Shown here: positions 1 to 13,000 of the stretch, piece by piece
Numbering within the stretch: the first letter of the stretch is position 1
Layout of the letters: each line of letters starts with the position of its first letter
Assembly (NCBI GenBank): GCA_033032865.1
Contig: JAWHQI010000170.1
Location: 5,283,501 to 5,347,500 of the forward strand
Direction of reading: 5' to 3'
Length of the DNA: 64,000 bases
Source of the DNA: Dactylorhiza incarnata
Lineage: Eukaryota; Streptophyta; Magnoliopsida; Asparagales; Orchidaceae
The notes under the pieces: generated by a model
The model's input: the letters and a program-made list of their open reading frames with translations, nothing else
Databases searched by the model: none
Told to the model about the DNA's origin: nothing
Made by a program: the position numbers and the translations under genes

Positions 1-859
1 GCATACGGGTTCTTTCTTGCTTTAGTTTATTTATTCTATCAATTTATTGATGAATTTGCCGATTTGTAATTTTTTGTTAAATGCAAATAGTATCATAATG
101 GTTTATCGACCATAAATGCGTATTCACTAGCATTCTCATAATATTTCAATGTTTGAAGGATAAATAAAATTACAATTATATTGGTGTTGTGCATACCTAT
201 GACTTAAAATAATTCAGATTTGTTATATTTGTATTGAATGTGTCATTTACTATGCAACTAAAACAGTCATATCATGAGAATTGTAGTATCTAAAGATTTA
301 TTTTTAGCTCGTGGTTGATTTTGTAGTATTTATATTTTAAATATATATGTATTACACATTTTTTTCATGATAATATAACTCACCTAACTATATTTTTTCC
401 TAAATTTTACATCATATTTAACTTCACATTATCTTTTTGGTGTTTATATATATCGCGTGCTGAAAATCACATCAAAACCGCAACCGCACCGCAAAAAAAC
501 CGCACCAAATCAATTTTCCCTTTCACTCGACACGACCGTGCACCTGCCGCTCAATGTCTAAGTAAAGTTTGTTTAAAGAAAATAAAATTTAATAGAAAAT
601 ACGAGACTGACATTAAAAAAAAAATAGAACGCACAAATTAAGCACACTTTTTAAAAATTGAAATAAAATCCCTTTACATAAAATAGATATATGGACATAA
701 ATTTAATTTCCAATTGCATCCATCGTGAGTGCATCCCATCTAAAAAAAACAAATTATATTATTGTATACAATTATACATACTAGCAGTAATGCACCACAT
801 CTTCCAAAACTAGCCATAACAATTTTCCGATTCAAATTCAAAATCTAAGCCGGGCACGA
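1..859. other. AT-rich flank, no gene seen
   Basis: No coding potential or clean repeat boundary is recognisable. Around 474-510 there is a stretch rich in accgca units, similar to subterminal repeats of some small DNA transposons, but no matching ends were found. Confidence 0.5.
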
Positions 860-1267
860 TGTCACGATCTCCTCATTTTTGGGGTTAAGAGAAAAGAAGA
901 TTCCAGGGAAATCCAGAATCTTGTACATAAGAAGATGACAGAATATTCTAGAGAGCACATGACTCTTGTATATACTAGAATTGTATAGAATACTCTAGAA
1001 TTGTAGGGATCTAGAATATTCTTTGGTTTGGAGAGAAACCTCTTTGGGGCCTATAAAAGGGGGAGGCCCCCTCATTTGTACTCATCCAAGTGTGGATAAA
1101 GCATTCGAGTTCTCTTGCTTACTTCTTCTCTTGTACTCTTGTGTTCTTGTTCTCGTTCTCATTTCCACCACAGTTTTCTTAGAGTGAGGCTTACTTAGCT
1201 AGCTGCGAGGGGTGACAAAAGGAGCTAAGGCCGCGCGCAGCATAGTCAAGGGGACTAGTCTGTGACA
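860..1267 (+). repeat. 5' LTR of chromovirus A
   Basis: It starts tgtcacgatc and ends ctgtgaca, giving the inverted termini tgtcac/gtgaca. A TATA box (TATAAAA) lies at 1052-1058. The 3' copy at 6039 is clearly homologous but lacks about 18 bp just upstream of its TATA box. Confidence 0.92.
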
Positions 1268-1268
1268 G

Positions 1269-1287
1269 TTGGTATCAGAGCTAGGTC
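1269..1287 (+). promoter_or_regulatory. Primer binding site of element A
   Basis: TGGTATCAGAGC directly follows the 5' LTR. This is the complement of the 3' end of plant initiator tRNA-Met, the usual primer for plant LTR retrotransposons. Confidence 0.9.
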
Positions 1288-3495
1288 CGGTTTGGTTCGT
1301 ATGGTGCTGCTATGGCGAATGAGGCAAACAACTCAAGCGTTGTTGACGAGCGCGGCAGGGAGGTCGTAGATCAACAAAACAGGAAGAAGAGGGATCATAG
1401 CAAGATAGGTGAAGGAACACAATTGGATCAGGCCATCATGATGCTGGCCGATCGAGTTGAGAAGGTGAAAGGAAACTTCGAAACTCTTGAGGCCCATGTT
1501 CTTGAAGAATTTGAGTCCATCAAGGAGTCTACCCAGACTTGTCTTGATGCTCACCCGGCGTTGGAGGAACGACTTGCTAGGATGGATGATGTCATTCAAG
1601 CGTTGCGGATTGGCTTCGAGGATATGAAGGAGGAACTCACCTTATGTCGCCGAGTTGTGGCTAATGGTGGAGGCAACATTGCAATGGGCAACCAAGGATG
1701 GAGGTTCCTAAGCCCAAGCCATTTGTGGGCAAGCGGGATGCGAAAGAAGTTGAAAACTTCATTTGGCAAATGGAGCAGTTCTTCGAGGGGTATAACCTCA
1801 TCGATGAAGCCGCTAAGGTACGACAAGCCTCTTACTACTTATCGGATGTTGCTTCTCTTTGGTGGCGAAGGAAGCAGACCGACATCGAGAAAGGCTTATA
1901 TCGTATTGATACTTGGGAAGAGTTCAGGCGTGAACTCAAACAACATTTCTATCCGGAAAATGTCATTTATGAGGCTAAAAAGAAGCTAAGGGAGTTGAAG
2001 CACAAGGGAAGCATTGCGGAGTATGTCAAAGAATTTACCACCTTGATGCTGCAAATTCCTAACATGTCGAATGAAGACTTGTTATTCTTCTTCGTTGATG
2101 GTCTTCAACATTGGGCAAAGCAAGAACTACAACGACGAGATGCCAAGACGTTGGATGAAGCTATTGCCACAGCTGAGTCCCTTATTGAGTACCAACGACA
2201 CCCAGATGCAGCAAAGCCAAAGAAAGACAAGGATTACGGGAAAGGTGGGGAGAGAAGCGGGATGGCAAGAAACCCATCTTCCAGCGGCATGATACTCGGA
2301 AGGAGTATGAGGAGAAGAAGAAGGCCTTCATTCTGAAAGGGGGATGCTTCTTATGCAAGGGACCGCATGCAATGAGCAGCTGTCCAAAGATGGGAATGCT
2401 TTCGGCGATCATGGAAGGCAACGATGCGACGAACTCAGGAGAAGGTACTTCTGCTCAAATGAGATCATTACAATCACTTAATGCTTTGAATGTTAGACCT
2501 GCTCCAGCCGCATCACCAAAAGGATTGATGTTCGTGGAGGCGTATGCGAACGGGAAGGCCACCAAGGCCTTGCTTGACACAGGAGCAACGCATAACTTCA
2601 TGACCGAGGAGGAAGCCAAGAGACTTGGTCTTCATGTCTCTAAAAGTGAAGGATGGTTGAAAACGGTGAATGGGAAGGCGAGACCGATGCAAAGACTTTC
2701 ACGCAGAGTGGAGCTGCAATTGGGAACTTGGAAGGGCCAAGTGGACTTCTCCATTGCGCTGATGGATGATTTTCAAGTTGTGCTTGAGATGGATTTCTTC
2801 GAGAAGGTACGAGCTATCACTATGCTTTTTTGTAGATCCATGTGCATTATGGAGAAAGGGTCTCCATGCATGATCTCAGCGGTGGAAGGGACACCAACAA
2901 AGGGAAAGCAGCTATCGGCTATGCAAATAGCCAAAGGCGTTAAGAAGGAAGAGGTGACTTACTTAGCCACCTTGAAGGAAGAAGTTGCGGCAAAGAATGA
3001 GGAGGTACATCCTTTCATTAAGCAAGTCTTGGAGGAGAATCAAGACGTTATGCCAACCGAGCTTCCGAGCAGGCTACCACCTCGGAGGGAGGTGGATCAT
3101 GAGATTGAGTTGGAACAAGGGGCGAAACCACCTGCGATGACGGCACATCGCATGGCTCCGCCCGAACTGGATAAGTAGACTACCGGGCACTCAACAAGGT
3201 AATTGTCAAGAATAAGTATCCTATTCCATTGATCGCTGACTTGTTCGATAGGATGGGGAAAGCCAAGGTCTACACGAAGATGGACTTGCAGAAGGGATAT
3301 TACCAAGTCCGCATTGCCGAAGGAGATGAGCCGAAGACAACGTGCATCACTCGTTACGGGTCCTACGAGTGGTTGGTCATGCCATTTGGCTTGACTAATG
3401 CACCGACAACGTTCTGCACTTTGATGAACATGATATTCCATCCCTACCTGGATCAGTTCATGGTGGTTTATCTGGATGACATCGTGATCTACAGC

Positions 3496-3570
3496 AACTC
3501 TATGGAGGAGCATGCGGAGCAACTCTATGGAGGAGCATGCGGAGCAACTCTATGGAGGAGCATGCGGAGC
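3496..3570 (+). repeat. 25-bp tandem triplication inside RT
   Basis: Three exact copies of a 25-bp unit begin at 3496, 3521 and 3546, immediately after the YLDD motif region. Two extra copies add 50 bp, which is not a multiple of three, so this expansion alone breaks the RT frame. Confidence 0.95.
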
Positions 3571-5679
3571 ATCTCCGCACTATCTTTCGAGTCTTGCTGG
3601 AGAACGAGTTATATGTGAAGAAGTCAAAGTGTACGTTTGACACGGAGGAGGTCTCATTTCTTGGACATGTCATTGGGCATGGCCAGATGAAGATGGATGC
3701 AGCCAAGATCCAAGCGATCATAGATTGGGAGCCACCTATTAAGGTAACCGAGCTAAGATCTTTTCTTGGACTTACAAATTACTATCGGCGGTTTATCCAG
3801 GGCTACTCAAGGAGAGCAGCTCCATTGACGGATTTATTGAAGAAGGATAGATCGTGGGTTTGGGATGATGGATGTCAACAAGCCTTCAAAGATCTAAAGC
3901 AAGCAATGAGCACTGAGCCGGTGTTATCATTGCCGGACTTTGGAAAGGAGTTCGAAGTGCAGACGGATGCTTCTGACATTGCCATTGGCGGAGTCTTGAT
4001 GCAGGATGGGCATCTCATTGCCTATGAAAGTCGAAAGCTGAACGAGACTGAGCGGCGGTACACCGTCCAGGAGAAGAAAATGACTGCTATCATACATTGC
4101 TTATGGGTGTGGAGACACTACTTGCTCGGGGCGAAGTTCGTGGTCAAGACGGACAATGTGGCCACAAGTTACTTCCAAACGCAAAAGAAGTTGTCTTCCA
4201 AGCGAGGTGGCAAGATTTTCTGGCAGAGTTCGACTATTTGATGAAGTACAAGCCCGGGAAGGCAAATGTTGTTGCGGATGCCTTGAGCCGCAGGCTGAAC
4301 TTGCCGCTATATCCACGGTGAAAGGGGAGTTGCTAACCAGGATCAAGGAAGGGTTGCAACAAGATCCGTTGGCGATTGAGCTGATGAAGGCGGCAAGGGA
4401 AGGAAAGACCTAACAATTTTGGGTTGAGGATGAACTCCTTTACACCAAGAGGAGGAGACTATACATCCCAAAGTGGGACAACCTACGGAGGGAGTTGATC
4501 AAGGAGTGTCATGACACTCGATGGGCTGGTCATCTTGGCCAAAAGAGGACCATGGCGCTAGTGGAGATCTTGTACTACTGGCCGAAGATGAAGGAAAGCG
4601 TGGACGTGTATGTGAAGACATGTCTTGTGTGCCAACAAGACAGAGTGGAGAATCGGCAACCAGCGGGATTGCTAGAGCCTCTTCCAGTTCCAAATCATCC
4701 ATGGCACACCGTGACGTTGGACTTCATCAGCGCTTTCCCCAAATCAGAGGGATTTGGATCGATCATGGTGGTCATAGACAGATTCTCAAAGTATGGGACA
4801 TTCATCCAATGCACAAAGGACTGCACAACGGAGGAAGCGGCCCAAGCATTCTTCAAGCAAGTGGTAAAGCATTGGGGGCTTCCACAAAATATTGTGAGCG
4901 ATCGGGATCCTCGCTTCACGGGGAAACTTTGGACGGAGTTGTTCAGAATGATGGGATCACAACTAAACTTCTCCACAAGTTTCCACCCGCAGTCCGATGG
5001 GCAGACCGAGAGGGTAAATGGCTTATTGGAGTGCTACTTGCGACACTTTGTGAGTGCTAACCAACGGGACTGGGCAAAGATCTTGGATGTTGCTCAGTTT
5101 TCCTACAACTTGTAGAGGAGCGAGTCTACGGGAAGGAGTCCCTTCGAGCTGGCGACCGGACGTCGACCACTCACACCGCATGCATTGGCCATCAACCCAA
5201 GGGAAGGAAAAAGCCCAAGAGCAGTTCAAATAGCTAAGTCTTGGGAGGAGCAAAATGACTTGGTCAAAGTCTGCCTAGAGAAAGCAAGGAAGCGCATGAA
5301 GAAATGGGCGGACACGAAGAGAAGGCCACATGAGTTTGGCCTAGGAGATAAAGTGATGGTAAAACTCTTACCCCAACAATTCAAAGTGTTGCGGAGCATG
5401 CACAAGGGGTTAATAAGGAGGTATGAAGGACCGTTCGAGGTAATCGGCAAGGTAGGAAAGATGTCATATCACCTTGATCTACCAAACTTGTTGAAGATTC
5501 ATCCGGTCTTCCATGTAAGTATGTTGAAGCCTTATCATGAAGACCAGGAAGACCCAAGGCAGGGAGAATCACATAGAGCACCTCCGATCATGACCAAATC
5601 ATTCGAGAAGGAGATTGATCGGGTGCTATCTCAAAGGGTGGTACGGCGACGCGGAGTCCCGCCAAGTACTCAATACTTA

Positions 5680-5910
5680 GGCTCTGTTTGGCGCGGAGGT
5701 TGGAGGAGCGGCGGATTGGAGGAGCGGCGGTTGGAGGAGTGATCCGCAACCGTGGGTACATAGCGGCGGTTGGAGGAGCGGCGTTTTTCCGCTGATTCAG
5801 CGGAGGCGCTGCAAACCGCGCCCCGCATCCACTCCGCCAAACGGGAAACTTTCCACGGCTGCGGATCAGGAATCTCTCTCTGATCCGCAGCCGCTCCGCC
5901 AAATAGAGCC
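5680..5910. mobile_element. Harbinger/Tourist-like MITE in integrase C-terminus
   Basis: A 231-bp insert has terminal inverted repeats GGCTCTGTTTGGCG and, at the other end, the reverse complement of GGCTCTATTTGGCG. It is flanked by TTA at 5677-5679 and 5911-5913. Deleting the insert and one TTA restores the coding sequence across the junction, which fixes the boundaries. A 3-bp TTA/TAA target duplication and such termini are typical of PIF/Harbinger MITEs. The inside has GC-rich ggaggagcggcggttgg repeats and no ORF of note. Confidence 0.88.
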
Positions 5911-6027
5911 TTAGTCAGGTGGAAGGGATTGCCAGAGTCCGAGGCTACTTGGGAGACATTAGAAGACTTGTGGCAGTTCAAGGACTTCATTCAGCAGTAT
6001 GAGACGACGAGGACGACGCCAGAATAG

Positions 6028-6038
6028 GTGGGGGAGAA
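6028..6038 (+). promoter_or_regulatory. Polypurine tract of element A
   Basis: gtgggggagaa lies directly before the 3' LTR, the position of the plus-strand primer. Confidence 0.85.
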
Positions 6039-6424
6039 TGTCACGATCTCCTCATTTTGGGGGTTAAGAGAAAGGAAGATTCCAGGAAAATCCAGAATCT
6101 TGTACATAAGAAGATGGCGGAATATTCTAGAGAGCACATGACTCTTATATATACTAGAATTGTATACAATACTTTAGAATTGTAGGGATCTAGAATATTC
6201 TTTGGTTTGGAGCCTATAAAAGGGTGAGACCCCCTCATTTGTACTCTCCAAGTGTGGATAAAGCATTCGAGTTCTCTTGCTTACTTCTTCTCTTGTGCAT
6301 CTTGTGTTCTTGTTCTCATTTCCACCACAGTTTTCTTAGAGTGAGGCTTACTTAGCTAGCTGTGAGGGGTGTCAAAAGGAGCTACGGTCGCGCGCGACAT
6401 AGTCAAGGGGACTAGTCCGTGACA
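6039..6424 (+). repeat. 3' LTR of chromovirus A
   Basis: 386 bp, starting tgtcacgatc and ending ccgtgaca, homologous to 860-1267. TATAAAA is near 6214. Confidence 0.92.
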
Positions 6425-6952
6425 ATGAGCTAACATAGAATCGAATTAAAATAGCTCGTACACTCGTATCAAACTGATAGATTTGTAAGCATGTTCTCGC
6501 ACGCGTTTACGAATCTACGGGAAAAAGGAATTTATGCGGGTTTTCTATCAATAATAGTGAATAATTCAGCTGCTGCTACATACAATTACCATTGAACATC
6601 CCGAACAAAGTTTCAAACTTTCAGTCATGAACCTGCAGATCTCCCAAGACTGAGATCACAATTTCAAAATCCAGCTAAAAATCTGCAGGACAATAAAAAG
6701 CTTGTAACTGGAAGAAGACAGTAAGAGAGTGATGAGAGAATACAACAACTATAGAGATAAAAATCGAGCTCCTCAAATAATCGATAAGTGAAGCATGCCG
6801 ATACCATCACCGGCGATGTTCTCTGCCACTTCGAGTCAACGCGAACGCCTCCAAAGTCAAAACTCGAACGGCGCTCGTCTATAATCTATCCGGCGTTACA
6901 GAATTGTGACGATTGCTCCAAGTAATTGGCTGGTTGCATCAGCATTTGACAA
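6425..6952 (-). other. Downstream flank / probable 3' UTR of SDS22-like gene
   Basis: This lies between the stop codon of the minus-strand SDS22-like gene and the end of element A. It probably holds the 3' UTR and the original intergenic flank. I see no ORF or repeat boundary. Confidence 0.4.
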
Positions 6953-7033
6953 TCACATAAATATATCCGAATCAATTTGCTGCAGCTTAGGAAATATTTG
7001 CTTCAGCGTTGCAGAATATTTTGGAGAGCTTGC
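6953..7033 (-). CDS. SDS22: SDS22-like exon 6 (C-terminal LRR cap)
   Basis: The acceptor is ttatgttttccag. 26 codons plus TGA encode [18 protein letters not shown] and the rest of the cap. Phase 0 matches exon 5. The sequence is the expected continuation after the NPC motif of SDS22-type proteins, which identifies it although it lies 20.3 kb away. Confidence 0.88.
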   Translation of the reverse strand, partial: ASSPKYSATLKQIFPKLQQIDSDIFM

Positions 7034-10000
7034 CTGGAAAACATAATAACAGGAAGAGCAATTTAAATAAAAAATGAATCTTTAAAACAAACAATTGCAT
7101 ATGAAAAATACTGTGTCAAATTGTTTATAGCAATTGGGGGAAAAAAACTCTTGTTTGCTTAGCAGAGAAAACAAGCAAAACATGAAGAAGGGTATGGATG
7201 TTCTGGCTTCACAATATTACAAAACCACTATGTATCAAGAGCTTATTGCAAAATCTTTATCTATACTACTCTTTAAACGCGGCCTGGCATGCCCCGATAA
7301 CTCGGGTTAATGCGGAAGTTACGAACCGACATCCGCTTGGCGGGTTTTTTGCTCTGCTGAGTTTGGACAAAAAAGGCATCATCATGAAATGATCACAACA
7401 GTTATGACCGCCACCAAGAAAAAAAAAACTAATTTTGAACATTAAAATAGATGGAGTTCCTTAGCTGAGGTCGGCCATTCACGAGCGACGGTTCGTGACC
7501 ACTGTGTTCACTACCACCATCACCGTACCAAACGGAGATTTAATTCGTCGTTTCATTTTAACCACATTTTAACCACATTTTAACCACATTTCAACTGCTG
7601 ATCTTGAAAAATATCACATCCATTGTAGTTGATCTTAAAATCCTCTATCTATTGCTCCCACTTTTTCAGTGTGTTGCCAAATTTTGGCTCTGATACCATT
7701 ATTAGGAAAAATGCATATCACACAACAGAGCAAACATAGTCCATGAAAATTAGCATTTTAACTTCACTAGTTTTCTTAGATTCACTTTCTATTGCGAGAA
7801 AAGAGATCCTATCATTTGGTCCGACTTGCCGTGCATCACCCACCATAAATGAAACTTCCTACCCCTTTTAAGAAGTTGGAGGATGAACTTTCGCGCCTCC
7901 CTAACCACATCGCCTCCCATGTCTCGAACATCAACTACATCTCATCTACTCTCCCATAGTTTGTGCCATCGTGATCTCCCTTATAGGTAAGCTCAACCAA
8001 CCTTGCATCGACCCCCTAATATCTTCGCCTCAAAAACCACTAGATCTAATTCCATTGCCCTCAATCAGACAGTAATCAACCATCCCCACCATTACCACCG
8101 CCTTATTCCGCTGAGAGTTATCACGCTTCGATTGCACCAAACTCCTCAATCGGCTCTTCAACACCAACACAACCAATAATTTTCCCTTGACAAAAAATTA
8201 GAGCACGCGCATACAACGATAAAGCTTTTTCCAGAGACATTACGTACTATTCCAACTTTCATATTGAGCCACCTGAATCATTACCCACAACCACTCCAAA
8301 ACCAAATCTCGATGTTCTCGCTAATCACTCATCAGGAATACAATGCATTGTCCACTCCATCCACACCATCGCATGACAACAACCACTACTTTATCCAAGC
8401 ATGTGTCGCCAAACACCTTAACATCCAGCAACCCTCCTCAATCATGGCGGCGGCGGCGGCGGCGGCCGGCCTTTATAGCTAAGTCCCCCTTACCATCTCC
8501 GACCAGACCTTCTCTTACGACCTTTATGCCGTATTCCTTCTCGGTGTCAACAATGTCCTAGATGAACGATGGTTGTAACAACTAGGCCATGAAACCTTTC
8601 ATTAATTCCAAACTCACCATAATCTTCCTCCACCACTTCCTACCCATCACGCTACAAAGATGAAACCACAGTTATCCTCTACTTAATCCAACAAGCACAC
8701 CCGTCCACGACCTGACAAACTCTTTCATTGGCTCAATATTCTTTACTTGTCACTACAACCACACATTATCGCACTAATGACCTACCAATCACGCATAAAC
8801 AAGTCGCCGACCACCTCACCCAATTGCACCACGTCTTTGCAAATCCACATGACCTCCATCAAACCCGCAATTAACACACGCCCTTACTACAAGTCTACTG
8901 CTACCATCATTTTCAAAATTAGAGCGCGCACAACAAGTCACCTCCATGCTTGCCAACAATATCATTTAGCGAACATCAATCCCTTCTCCTCAGTCCTTCC
9001 CCACCCTACCAGCTGCAAAAAGGATGACTACTGGCAAATCCACATGACCTCCATCAAACCCGCAATTAACACATGCCCGGTTTGCCACCCGACCACTACC
9101 TGGGCTTTTTCATGCAGGGGCTTCTGCCCCACATCCGCTCGCGTCTTCGCACGCATCATCCGCGCACTGTCAGCGACGCGGTTGACATGGCCCGCTTGCT
9201 GGAGGCGGATATCGGCCCCCGGGTCCCTACTGGCACAAGTAGCCACCCCCAGTCTCGGCGTCCCTGGCGACCGCCCCCGGCCCGGCTCCTCCGCGGCTAC
9301 CTTCCGGAGGACCGCGGCCCGGCCGGACGCCGCCCCAGCGCATCTCCAACTCCGACTACAACGACCATCGCATCAAGGGCCTCTATTTCCGCTGTCGCCA
9401 GACATATGCTCCAGGGCATGTATGCCCTGTCGTCAAGGAGTTCCACGCCATTGTCGGCGACTTCGACCCCGAGGTCACATTGGAGGATTTCGAGGCTCTG
9501 GAGGTCTCGGAGAGCGAAGGGGCACCAGACGATGTGGTGGCAGCCCTCCACCGCTTGGAGTTACCATGTTTTTCCGTGGGGGGGATATCGGGCCCCCAGA
9601 CCATGAAGTTGATGGGCATATTGTGTGACCACCCCATTGTAATCATGATCGGCAGTGGCATAAGCCACAACTTCCTCTCGTCCTAGTTGGCACACCAGCT
9701 CCACCTGTCCATGGTTCCATCTCCAGATTTTTCTGTCTGCCTCGGCGATGGGCGTCGCCAACCAACTCAGGGGTGTTGCGCCGCTCTCTCCTTATCGGTG
9801 GGGTCCTGCCCCGTGACTGCCGACTTCTATGTCTTCTGCCTGGTGGTATTGATGCGATCCTCCGGGTGGCCTGGCTCCGCACGCTCGGCGATGTGCGCGT
9901 CAACTGGGCGAGCATGACGATGCAGTTCCACCACCAAGGCCGGGCGTGCCGTCTGGTGGGTGTCCGCCCTCCTCCGTTCCCTGGTCTCCTTCCGCGCCAT

Positions 10001-13000
10001 TCAACGGACCACCGACGTCGACTTCTCTGCGTGGCTCCGACCGATGTACGCTACGACGCCAACACCCCCTCCCATCCCCGCGGACCTCCAGACGCTCCTC
10101 GCCGAGTTCGACGATGTCTTTGAGGCCCCGTCCGGCATTCCACCAATTCGGCCGACCAACCACGCCATTCCACTCCAGCCAGGGACCGCGGCAGTCTCGG
10201 TCCTCCCTAATTGCTACAACCACACTCAAAAGGACGAGATTGAGCGCCTTGTTCAGGAGATGTTGCTAGGGGCCCTCATCCGGCCCAGTACGAGCCCTTC
10301 TGTAGCCCGATCCTCCTAGTGCGGAAGAAGGACGTCAGCTGGCGATTCTGCGTCGACTACCGCGACCTCAACAAGGCCACAATCCCCGACAAGTATTTGA
10401 TTCCCGTGATACAGGGGCTTTTGGATGAACTGCATGGCGCCACCTTCATCAACAAGTTGGACCTTCGGGCAGGGTACCACCAGATCCGGGTGCGGCCAGA
10501 GGACATTGCCAAGACTGCCTTCCGGAAACATGATGGGCACTACGAGTTCCTGGTCATGCCATTCGGCCTGACCAACGTGCTAGCTACCTTCCAGGCCACG
10601 ATGAACGATATCTTCCGAGCGGTCCTTCACCGCCACATTCTTGTTTTCTTTGATGATATTTTTGTGTACAGTTCTTCGTGGCAGGATCATCTTCAGCACG
10701 TCCGCCTCACGCTGACCACCATCCAGCATCACCGCCTCAAGCTTCACTTGAAGAAGTGCTCCTTCGGGGCGACCAAAGTAAGCTACCTCGGACACACCAT
10801 CTCGGCTCGGGGGGTCGCCATGGACGAAGACAAGATTTCAGCAGTTCTTCGCTGGCCGACGCCTTCTTCCTTACGCGACGTCCGAGGCTTCCTCGGCCTG
10901 ACAGGCTATTACCGACACTTCATCCAGGGTTACGGGGTGTTGGCCCGGCCGCTCGCACAGCTTCTGAAGAAATCCGAGGATGGGCAGTTCCAGTGGTCGG
11001 CAGAGGCAGCCTCCGCCTTCTCCGCTCTCCAGCAGGCTTTGGTCCAGGGGCCAGTGTTGGCTATGCCTGATTTCTCCCGTTCGTTTCTCATAGAGTGTGA
11101 CCCTCCGGCACCGGGGTATGGGGTCGTTCTCATGCAAGGTGGTCGGTCGATTGCCTACTTCAGTCGCGCATTTTCCAGCACGATTCTCAGTCGCTCCGCG
11201 TACGAGAACGAGCTCATGGGCCTCGTCCTCGCGGTGCAGCATTGGCAGCCGTATTTGCTAGGCCGTCCCTTCGTGGTCCGCACTGATCACCATAGTCTGC
11301 GCTACCTACTTCAGCAGAAGATCGCCACACCAGCTCAGCAGGTATGGGTGGCCAAGCTCCTCGGCTACGACTTCACCGTCGAGTTTCGGCCAGGAAGGGC
11401 CAACCGGGCTGCAGATGCCCTCTCTCGGCAGGATCACACCGCGGAACTCGCAGCTATCTCTCGGCCAGTGTGGGAGGATGCAGCGGTCATACAGCATGAG
11501 GTGGAGGCTGATCCGGTGTTGGCAGGTATCCGTACGGCGCTCCTCGTCGACGTCAACACCCAACCCCCTTATTCGCTCGTCGGGGGCCGATTGTTCTTCA
11601 AGGGCCGCTTGGTGCTCGCGCCCACTTCTCCGAGCATTCCTCGTTTACTGGCCGAGTTTCACGCCTCCCCCTCCGGCGGACATGCGGGAGCGTTGCACAC
11701 CTACCGCCGGCTGGCGGCATCACTATACTGGCCCCACATGTTCCGACAGGTTCAGGCGTTCGTGGCCGCCTGCCTGCCCTGTCAGAAGGCAAAGTATGAG
11801 GCCACCTTTCCAGCTGGCCTCGTTCAACCTCTGCCCATTCCGGACCAAGTGTGGGAGGACATAGCTATGGACTTTATTACCCGACTGCCGCGCTCCCAGG
11901 GTTTCGGCTGCATCTTAGTTGTCGTGGACCGACTGTCGAAGTACAACCACTTCATTCCCCTTCGTCACCCCTACGCAGCCGCTTCTGTTGCTGACAGCTT
12001 CATCAGCGGCGTGGTGCGCCTCCATGGATTTCCCCGATCGATTGTGAGCGGCCGGGACCCCCTCTTCTTGAGTTCTTTTTGGACTACTCTATTCCGACTC
12101 CAGGGTACTCGCCTTCGTATGAGTACCGCGTACCACCCGCAAACAAACGACCAGTCAGAGGTCCTCAACCGCTGCTTGGAGACCTACCTCCGCTGCTTTG
12201 TGGGAGAACAACCTCGTAGTTGGGCCAAGTGGCTGTGCTGGGCGGAGTACTCGTACAACACCGCCTACCATCTGGCGGTCGGCACCACACCCTTCGAGGT
12301 CGTCTACGGTCGACCGCCTCCCTCCATCCTACGACATTTACCAGGGGAATGCCAAGTCGAGAGCCTAGCCGCCGCCCTTCAGGACCGCGACACCATCATG
12401 GATCATTTGAAGCATCATCTTCGTCCGGCCCAACAGAAGATGATCTCCTTTGCGAACAAGAAGCGGCACGACTTGTCCTTCCAGGTGGGGGACAAAGTGT
12501 TCGTCAAACTACACTCGTACCGACAGCTGTCCATCGCCTGCAGGCCGTGTCCGAAGTTAGCCTCCCCCCCCCCCCCCCGTTGTTTTGTCCCGTTTGAGAT
12601 CCTTGCTCGCATTGGGGCGGTTGCCTACCGCCTACGCCTACCGGATCAAAGTCGCATACATCCGGTCTTTCATGTCTCCCAGCTTCGCCGAGTGGTTGGT
12701 GATCATCCCGCGTCAGCACATATTCCTACTGACATCAACCTTGCGGGCGAAGCCCCATGCTACCTGACCAAGATACTAGACCGCCGCTGCCCTCGGTCAG
12801 GCGACCCGTCATCCAATGAGGTTCTAGTTGCATGGGCAAATCGATCGGACTCCGACGCTACCTGGCTTCCTCGAGAGAATTTTCGCAGTCAGTTCGCAGA
12901 TTACTGCCTTGAGGACAAGGCAAATTTCCCAGATGGCGGTATTGTTACGAACATACGCGCGGAGTTGCCCGTGTGGCGCGTCTACACGCGCAGAAAATCG

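Larger units (their letters stand above)
1312..6027 (+). pseudogene. Chromovirus A gag-pol, broken
   Basis: Gag starts at the ATG at 1312 with a predicted helical segment. It shifts frame near 1690-1700 into the retrotransposon gag domain. A CX2CX3HX4C zinc knuckle (CFLCKGPHAMSSC) lies near 2345-2385. Protease is recognisable by LLDTGATHNF near 2571. RT keeps MPFGLTNAP and YLDDIVIYS, but the segment between its N-terminus (stop near 3176) and VDYRALNK is deleted, and a 25-bp triplication at 3496 shifts the frame. RNase H (QTDAS) shifts frame near 4200. Integrase (about 4495-5640) has its zinc finger and DFI, SDRD and the Glu region, with a stop near 5113. The C-terminal chromodomain-like RWKGLPESEATWE resumes after a MITE at 5680-5910 and ends at 6027. 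Confidence 0.92.
860..6424 (+). mobile_element. Ty3/gypsy chromovirus A, decayed full-length copy
   Basis: Two LTRs (860-1267 and 6039-6424) flank a Met-tRNA-type primer site, gag, protease, RT, RNase H, integrase and a chromodomain-like C-terminus, in the normal gypsy order, followed by a polypurine tract. The coding region has several frameshifts, an RT deletion and a MITE insertion, so the copy cannot be autonomous. The flanking 4-mers are acga and atga, one mismatch apart, so the target duplication is uncertain. The related solo LTR at 34997-35381 has an exact 4-bp flanking repeat. Confidence 0.93.

Noticed and set aside
8444..8466. (GGC)n Ala repeat as a coding gene
   Set aside because: Simple repeat expansion inside a dead gypsy fragment.
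12563..12580. Long C-homopolymers here and near 24830, 45785, 49460 and 63160
   Set aside because: Probably slippage or sequencing length error. No functional meaning can be supported.
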